From Caulobacter sp. SL161 (GTDB lineage: Bacteria; Pseudomonadota; Alphaproteobacteria; Caulobacterales; Caulobacteraceae): DNA of 64,000 bases. The notes beneath the pieces are model-generated. The model ran no database searches. It had not been told where the DNA came from and worked only from the letters and a program-made list of their open reading frames with translations. The DNA lies in NCBI RefSeq assembly GCF_026672375.1, contig NZ_JAPPRA010000001.1, positions 1,178,001-1,242,000 of the forward strand, given 5' to 3'. Within the stretch, counting starts at the first letter, position 1, and each line of letters opens with the position of its first letter. This document shows positions 59,149 through 64,000 of this stretch, piece after piece. The translations under genes were made by a program, and so were the position numbers.

Positions 59149-60461
59149 CCACGCTGTCGCAAACTATCGATGCTGGTCTCGACGCCTTCGTCGAGTTCCT
59201 TGATATCCGGCTGGGCCAAGCCTCGTCGGGGGGGCGAATTGTCCGCGACGTCTTCGGTCGGCTCGCCTTTGTCGCGCCGCCGAGCGTGGACGACGCAACC
59301 GTGTCCGCCGCGACTGCCGACCTGCCTGACGCGCTGCGCCCCTTCTTGACGCCCAAAGCGCCGCTGCTTGCGGCATCGGCGGGAATGTCTGGGCCACTCC
59401 TCGAAGAGGCGGGGATTCCGATCGTTGCGCCGCAAGGCGCTCGTTACATTCTCTTGGATCGACGCTTGGCCGGCGAAGGCTGGCTGAGCGCGCCGCCAAC
59501 CAAGGCACCAACGGTTCCGCGGCTGGCCTTCTACGGGCTGAAGGGGGGCGTTGGTCGCTCGACAGCTCTATCGATCTGCGCAGCCGACCTGGCTTTGCGG
59601 GGCGCTAATGTTCTGGTGCTGGACCTCGACCTGGAGGCGCCGGGCTTGGAAAGCGTGCTCCTGCGTGCTGACCGGGTGCCCGACTATGGCGTGCTCGACT
59701 GGATGGCGGGCGCTGCTGCGGGCTTGGATGTGGCCCAGCTCGTTCCGGATATGATTGGTGGCTCTCCGTTCACATCGGGCAAGGGCCTCGTCGATGTGGT
59801 GCCGGTGGTCGGACGGTTGACGCTCGCGCGTCCCGATACGTTCCTCGGGAAGCTGTCGCGCGCCTACACGCCCGGCGCGCCATCCGGCCCGTTCTCAGGG
59901 AAATCATTTGCACAGAAGGTGCAAATCCTGCTGGAGCTACTCGAAGAGCGCCGCCGATATGACGTCGTCTTGCTGGACGTCCGGGCAGGCCTTCACGAGA
60001 CGTCCGCGGCCTCGCTGCTGGGCCTGGGGGCAACGGTTCTATTGTTTGGGACCAATTCGCCGCACACCTTCTCCGGCTACTCCATCCTGCTCTCGACGGT
60101 GCGCCAGGCGATGGAATCCTGGGAAGACGCGCCGGAACTACGCGACCGCTTCCGGATGGTCCACGGACGTGCTCTAAGTAGCACTCAGGATCGCGCGCTG
60201 TTCCTGTCCCACTGCTGGCAGTTGTGGCTGGACTATCTCTATGACGCCGTAGACGATGACGTGGATGTTGAGGCCTTCAGCTTCGATTTGGACGATCCCT
60301 CCGCGCCACACTATCCTTTGACGGTATCGTCGTCGGAGGCGTTCATGAACTTCAACCCAGACGCCAATCCCGATCTTTTCTCCGAGCAGGGTTATGCCAG
60401 CGCCTATGGCGAACTGCTGAGCTTTGTTCGCGACTTTGTTTTCACGAAGGCTTCGCTATGA
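59145..60461 (+). CDS. ParA/MinD-like ATPase of the three-gene operon
   Basis: 438 aa from the ATG at 59145. The first ~125 residues are unknown (QTIDAGLDAFVEFLDIRLG). From 128 it is a deviant Walker A ATPase: FYGLKGGVGRSTALSICAADL (KGGVGRST at 133-140), VLVLDLDLEAPGLES, and YDVVLLDVRAGLHETSA as the switch/Walker B region. ParA-like proteins form ATP-dependent dimers or arrays. Unlike partition ParA, no ParB or centromere repeats are nearby and it is coupled by ATGA overlaps to a HEPN gene and a P-loop ATPase gene, suggesting a conflict system rather than plasmid partition. Confidence 0.8.
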   Translation: MTTLSQTIDAGLDAFVEFLDIRLGQASSGGRIVRDVFGRLAFVAPPSVDDATVSAATADLPDALRPFLTPKAPLLAASAGMSGPLLEEAGIPIVAPQGARYILLDRRLAGEGWLSAPPTKAPTVPRLAFYGLKGGVGRSTALSICAADLALRGANVLVLDLDLEAPGLESVLLRADRVPDYGVLDWMAGAAAGLDVAQLVPDMIGGSPFTSGKGLVDVVPVVGRLTLARPDTFLGKLSRAYTPGAPSGPFSGKSFAQKVQILLELLEERRRYDVVLLDVRAGLHETSAASLLGLGATVLLFGTNSPHTFSGYSILLSTVRQAMESWEDAPELRDRFRMVHGRALSSTQDRALFLSHCWQLWLDYLYDAVDDDVDVEAFSFDLDDPSAPHYPLTVSSSEAFMNFNPDANPDLFSEQGYASAYGELLSFVRDFVFTKASL

Positions 60462-61930
60462 GCGCGCTTCCCGCAACACCGCTTCGTATCGCGCTGAGGG
60501 AATTGAAGGGAAAGACCGCTGAGATCGCCTCGGATGCGCCCGGTTGGGAGCGCGTACTGACGGTGCGCGATCACGAAGGCGCGCTTGATCCGTCGCGGCC
60601 CATCGTGATCGGCGATCGAGGCACGGGTAAAAGCTTCTGGACCGGCGCGCTCCTCAAGGCCGACAGCCGTGCACGGCTTTCGTCGGTCTATCCACGGTTG
60701 GGCCTCGACAAGGTCGCGGTTGAGCTAGGCTTTGGCGGCGACGAGTTCTCGAGCAACCACCCCACCAGCAATGAGTTGTCCGACCTCCTCAAGCAGGGCT
60801 TCACCGCTGAAGCGATCTGGCGGGCGGTCATTCTCTCGGTCCTGCCCGCGCCTGTGCGGCCGGCGGAAGTCGCAACGGGCGGCTGGCGCCAGCGAGTGGC
60901 CTGGATCGCCGACGACCCGGCTCTTCGTCGTGAGTATTTCCAGGCCGCTGACAAGTACCTGATCGGTGAAGGCCGCCAGCTCCTGGTTATCTTCGATGCG
61001 TTGGACACGCTGTCGTCCAACTGGGACGAGATATCCAACCTCATGCGGGGGCTTCTTCAGGTCGGCCTCTTCCTGCGCCCCTCACGAGCGCTGCGTCTCA
61101 AGCTGTTTCTGCGTCCCGACATGGTCGATGATCCGCAACTGTGGGCGGTCGGAGACTCCTCAAAGCTTCGCCATGACGAGGTTCTGCTGGCCTGGACGCG
61201 GCGAGACCTTCACGCCCTTCTCATCCAATACCTCGCCAATCATCCTGAAGCGCGTGAATCCATTCAGCAGTACACCCGAGAGAACTTTGGCAAAGAACTG
61301 AACTACGAGGCAGATCGCTACGAGGTTCCAGCCGAACTTCTGACCGACGAAACCGCCCAGCAGAAGTTCTTCGCCGCGGTTGCTGGCAACTACATGGGCC
61401 GTAGCGCGACGAAGGGCCGAACCTACACCTGGGTGCCAAACCATCTGGCGAACGCGAAAGGACACGCAGCGCCGCGTAGCTTTCTTTTGGCTCTAGGTGT
61501 GGCCGCCGAACGAAGCGAGGGCAATCTCGTGGCTTTGGAGGTGGAGGGTATCAAGGAAGGCGTGCGGCAAGCCTCGCAGAGCCGGATGCTCGAGCTGCGC
61601 GAGGACTACCGTTGGATCGATGCGGTCTTCCGCCCGCTGAGGGACATGCAGGTTCCGGTAGATCGCAAGGATGTCATGAACCGCTGGAAAGGCGGCAAAA
61701 TCATCACGGCGATCAACAAGGAGATGAAGGCCGATACGACGGGTCGTTACCTTCCGCCACCGCGGATCGCGTCTCAAGCCGACGACTCGGCGACACATGC
61801 GGCCTTGATCGACACGCTCGATCACCTTGGCATCATCGAAGTCATCGGCGACGGCCGTTTGAATATGCCCGACCTCTTCCGCCTTGCCGCCGGCGTGAAG
61901 CGGATGGGGGGGGTCAAGCTACGACCGTAG
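60458..61930 (+). CDS. P-loop ATPase (STAND/ORC-like) of the three-gene operon
   Basis: 490 aa. Walker A IGDRGTGKSF (51-60), Walker B LLVIFDALDTL (175-185), then a helical part including LFLRPDMVDD and a C-terminal winged-helix-like region (LDHLGIIEVIGDGRLNMPDLF). It resembles the P-loop family of orphan bacterial ATPases such as Sll1717-like proteins. Start overlaps the ParA-like stop by ATGA. No nuclease motif is visible, so it is probably the sensor or switch of the operon. Confidence 0.75.
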   Translation: MSALPATPLRIALRELKGKTAEIASDAPGWERVLTVRDHEGALDPSRPIVIGDRGTGKSFWTGALLKADSRARLSSVYPRLGLDKVAVELGFGGDEFSSNHPTSNELSDLLKQGFTAEAIWRAVILSVLPAPVRPAEVATGGWRQRVAWIADDPALRREYFQAADKYLIGEGRQLLVIFDALDTLSSNWDEISNLMRGLLQVGLFLRPSRALRLKLFLRPDMVDDPQLWAVGDSSKLRHDEVLLAWTRRDLHALLIQYLANHPEARESIQQYTRENFGKELNYEADRYEVPAELLTDETAQQKFFAAVAGNYMGRSATKGRTYTWVPNHLANAKGHAAPRSFLLALGVAAERSEGNLVALEVEGIKEGVRQASQSRMLELREDYRWIDAVFRPLRDMQVPVDRKDVMNRWKGGKIITAINKEMKADTTGRYLPPPRIASQADDSATHAALIDTLDHLGIIEVIGDGRLNMPDLFRLAAGVKRMGGVKLRP

Positions 61931-62069
61931 TCGATCCGACCGATCTATCGCTCAAGCAGCGCATCGGAAGCCTCAAGGCTCAGCGCGCCGAACGCGATCC
62001 GAACCAAATCGCGGCACCTCGCTGAAAGCGGCCCTTCCAAACTTCTCAGAAGAGTCAGGGCTGGCCTTC

Positions 62070-62288
62070 GCATAAGAGCTAACAGCTTATGCTCCGCCCC
62101 CGATCGGCAGAGTCTCGCGCAAGCCTAATCTCCGCATATAGTGCGGACATTATGGGCCTTTTGCTCCGCGCGCTTGTTAGAGCACGCGACGTGGGTACTC
62201 CCTGGCCGCTCGGTACATCCTCTCATATTCGGGACATTGGCTGCCTTAGGTGGATGTCTACGTCCGATCTAAGGCCTAACAGCCAATG
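62070..62288. ncRNA. Structured intergenic region with covarying hairpins (putative)
   Basis: GCATAAG (62070-62076) pairs with CTTATGC (62086-62092). CCGCA/TGCGG forms a small hairpin at 62132-62146. CATTGGCTGCCTTAG (62235-62249) pairs with CTAAGG (62269-62274) and CAGCCAATG (62280-62288) over a 5-nt bulge. CTAACAGCTTATGCT and CTAACAGCCAATGCT differ at two bases and their partner arms change to match. The whole 61931-62490 gap has no supported gene. It may be a decayed repeat or a structured RNA. Confidence 0.35.
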
Positions 62289-62490
62289 CTAGGCTTTTGG
62301 CGCTACCTGCCTCTCGGAAGTTTCACCTCTAGTGCGGATCTTTATCAGAGTTTTGAGAGGTCGCTTCCCGGCGACGACCCAGCCACTACGGAGTGAGATG
62401 CGCGGGCGAGATCCTTGCGAAGCTATGCCATAAGATGCTCATTTCGCACCAACAACTTTTGGGTGCGAGATTCGCGCCGGGCGTCGGGGC

Positions 62491-64000
62491 ATGGCGAGAA
62501 CTTTCAGTGGATCGACCATCAAGTCTTGGTTCCAGTATCGCTGTGAACGCAAAACTCGATATGAACTCTTCACGGACGCCGAATTAGACGCGGTGCCTGT
62601 CGTTAAAGTCGTAAAAGAGCAAAGCTGGGCTGTTCTTGGGAACGAATTTGAGCAGCGTGTAGTCGCTAAACTTAATCGTACCGACGGCGTGCTCCTTCCG
62701 AGCTCTCCGAAGCACCCACTTGACGAACGGCTAACGGCGTCATTTCTCCGCGGGCAACAGGCCAAGCCCTTTGCTGCCCAGGCCAACCTCACACCGCGAG
62801 CGCAACCAAGCTTCCTGCAGGGCACTGACTTAGCGCTCAAGCGCAACTTGCCAGACCTCATCCGTCTTGCGCCCCTTGCCGGCGGTGGTAACCCCGTTCT
62901 CACGATCATCGATATCAAGGCGACGCGCCGCGCTACCCCATTTCATAAAACGCAGGTGGCCTTTTACGTCCGTGTGCTAGAGGCGCTCCTGAGTGAAATG
63001 GGATTATCTGGGCACGCGCGCCTTGATGATCATGGCGAGATCTGGCGCATTCCCGATCGTGGATTCGCTACGGGAGAAGATCATCAGATCGAGCGGTTTT
63101 CGCTAGCGCCCTATCTGCGGATGGTGGACGATTTCTGCGCCAACATTCTTCCGGCCATCGCAAAGAAGGTTGTCGCGCCCAGCTACGACGAGACCTTCTT
63201 TCACCTCTATTTCAAATGTGAGCAGTGCGATTTCATCGACCACTGCAGGAAGTCCATATCGCCTGAACTGCCTGCCGAAACGCGAGACGTCTCCGCCGTC
63301 CCGGGGCTAACCCATGAGGCCAAGCGTTCGCTCCACAAGCTCGACGTGCGCACCGTTGGCGCTCTGTCCCAAGCCCAGGGACTTGCAAAGGTTCCTGGCG
63401 CGGGCTGGTCTCTCACCCGCAAGGCGCCAGTCCTGGCTGAACGCGCGCTGGCCATCTCAAAAAACTCTATCGCTCGGACCCAGGAAGAGCACACCTTCCT
63501 GATGCCGCCGCGCGCGGATATTATCTTTCTGCTGTCGGTCGACCACGACCCTGTCGATGACCGGATCGCCGCCATCGGGTTTCGCCGGATTGAGGCCGGC
63601 AAGTCGGCGCGTGAGAAGATCGAAATTCCAAAGAGTGGATCAGCTGAGGACGAAGCCGCAGCGATGATCGCGGTTCTCTCAGCGCTCATTGAAGATCTTA
63701 CGGACATCGACCTAGCCAACGCCGGCGCGCCGGATGGACAGGGGGTTTTCGCCCATATCTTCTTTTACGAGCCTAGCGAGGCGACGGCGTTGCAGAACGC
63801 TTTGGGCCGCCACCTGGACAATGACATCATTAGAGGAGGGCTCTTGCACCTGGTGCGGCTCTTCCCGCCCGAGGACGTCGTTCCAGAGCCGGAATTTCGC
63901 GGGGTGCACCACCTGCCTGCAACGGCCGTGCGCAGCGTCATCGAACAACTTTTCGCCCTGCCGGTCATGGTGGCCAACGATCTTCGACAGGTCAGTCAGG
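62491..64000 (+). CDS. Cas4/RecB-type Fe-S nuclease, 3' end outside window
   Basis: At least 503 aa; the frame is open to the window end. ATG at 62491 starts MARTFSGSTIKSWFQYRCER, the Cas4/RecB entry with the first cluster Cys. The nuclease core has LGNEFEQRV, TDLALKRNLPDLI, TIIDIKATR (Asp and Lys) and HKTQVAFYVRVLE (QxxxY motif). KCEQCDFIDHCRK supplies three more Cys for a 4Fe-4S cluster. Residues beyond 265 (VPGLTHEAKRSLHKLDVRTVG) form a helix-hairpin-helix-like segment, then an RNase H-like part begins. This order fits TM0106-like RecB nucleases that often continue into a helicase. The ribosome site is weak and the leader GC is lower than in neighbours. Confidence 0.8.
   Translation, partial: MARTFSGSTIKSWFQYRCERKTRYELFTDAELDAVPVVKVVKEQSWAVLGNEFEQRVVAKLNRTDGVLLPSSPKHPLDERLTASFLRGQQAKPFAAQANLTPRAQPSFLQGTDLALKRNLPDLIRLAPLAGGGNPVLTIIDIKATRRATPFHKTQVAFYVRVLEALLSEMGLSGHARLDDHGEIWRIPDRGFATGEDHQIERFSLAPYLRMVDDFCANILPAIAKKVVAPSYDETFFHLYFKCEQCDFIDHCRKSISPELPAETRDVSAVPGLTHEAKRSLHKLDVRTVGALSQAQGLAKVPGAGWSLTRKAPVLAERALAISKNSIARTQEEHTFLMPPRADIIFLLSVDHDPVDDRIAAIGFRRIEAGKSAREKIEIPKSGSAEDEAAAMIAVLSALIEDLTDIDLANAGAPDGQGVFAHIFFYEPSEATALQNALGRHLDNDIIRGGLLHLVRLFPPEDVVPEPEFRGVHHLPATAVRSVIEQLFALPVMVANDLRQVSQ

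Noticed and set aside
59145..61930. Plasmid partition locus
   Set aside because: The ParA-like ATPase has no ParB partner, no centromere repeats and an extra N-terminal domain; the coupled genes are HEPN and a P-loop ATPase.
62078..62180. Integron attC site
   Set aside because: CTAACA and TGTTAG occur about 97 bp apart, but the GTTRRRY consensus fails, inner arms do not pair, and no integron integrase or cassette pattern is present.
61931..62490. Retron RNA
   Set aside because: No reverse transcriptase gene is in the window.
1..64000. CRISPR array or rRNA operon
   Set aside because: No regularly spaced direct repeats with spacers and no rRNA-like stretch were seen on reading.

Overview
The window looks like chromosome from a high-GC alphaproteobacterium of the Caulobacter type. 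The signs are several TonB-dependent receptors of the large Xanthomonas/Caulobacter kind, a FecI/FecR pair transcribed with one receptor, a secreted GH3 glycosidase paired with a receptor, strong GC bias at third codon positions, and many 4-bp ATGA gene overlaps. No rRNA operon, complete tRNA or CRISPR array is visible. The genus is an inference.

Left half (1-22,870), host-like chromosome. It opens with the 3' end of a protein-arginine deiminase gene, which is unexpected in such a bacterium, then a palindromic repeat and a secreted SnoaL-like protein. A FecI sigma / FecR anti-sigma / STN-domain TonB receptor operon (6258-1666) is transcribed away from an HU-like gene, a GH3 beta-xylosidase-like enzyme with a PA14 insert, and a second large receptor (6621-13103, closed by a good terminator). 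The shared upstream region holds two LacI-type operator-like palindromes. Next comes a long leftward metal-uptake cluster (22866-13277): DUF2946 protein, GntR regulator, exported Fe/Mn superoxide dismutase, siderophore-type receptor, two exported DJ-1/PfpI proteins resembling isonitrile hydratases, a second receptor and a PepSY membrane protein.

Scar and boundary (22,970-24,900). A truncated IS3-family element, an inverted and internally deleted duplication, a short palindrome and decayed small ORFs lead to a 45-bp 3' fragment of tRNA-Arg(CCT), next to a tyrosine integrase. I read this as one end of a genomic island that continues rightwards past the window end; the intact tRNA should lie beyond position 64,000.

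Island (about 24,870-64,000+). The entry zone holds the integrase, a helix-turn-helix protein, an XRE regulator, HipBA with operator repeats, a MarR/serine-hydrolase pair and a second, unusual HTH-plus-tyrosine-recombinase protein. The rest looks like a dense defence or conflict region: a 1262-aa protein with a C-terminal PD-(D/E)XK nuclease; an integrase pseudogene; a 120-aa protein, an ApeA-like HEPN protein and a nuclease-STAND protein in a row; ArdA antirestriction with a long hairpin before its ribosome site; an ADP-ribosyltransferase-like protein; an Avs-like nuclease-STAND protein of about 1500 aa; a HEPN-motif protein; a second 1262-aa protein with an N-terminal nuclease-like domain; a membrane/coiled-coil protein; a tightly coupled HEPN / ParA-like ATPase / P-loop ATPase operon; and the 5' end of a Cas4-like Fe-S nuclease gene that runs off the window.

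How they may work together: the left part handles polymer sugars and metal scavenging with oxidative protection. The right part probably combines several independent abortive-infection-type modules (sensor NTPase plus nuclease or RNase effectors) on one mobile island that also carries antirestriction. The HEPN-ParA-ATPase operon and the ApeA-like/STAND cassette are the best candidates for an undescribed system. All functional assignments rest on reading motifs; no database search was possible.
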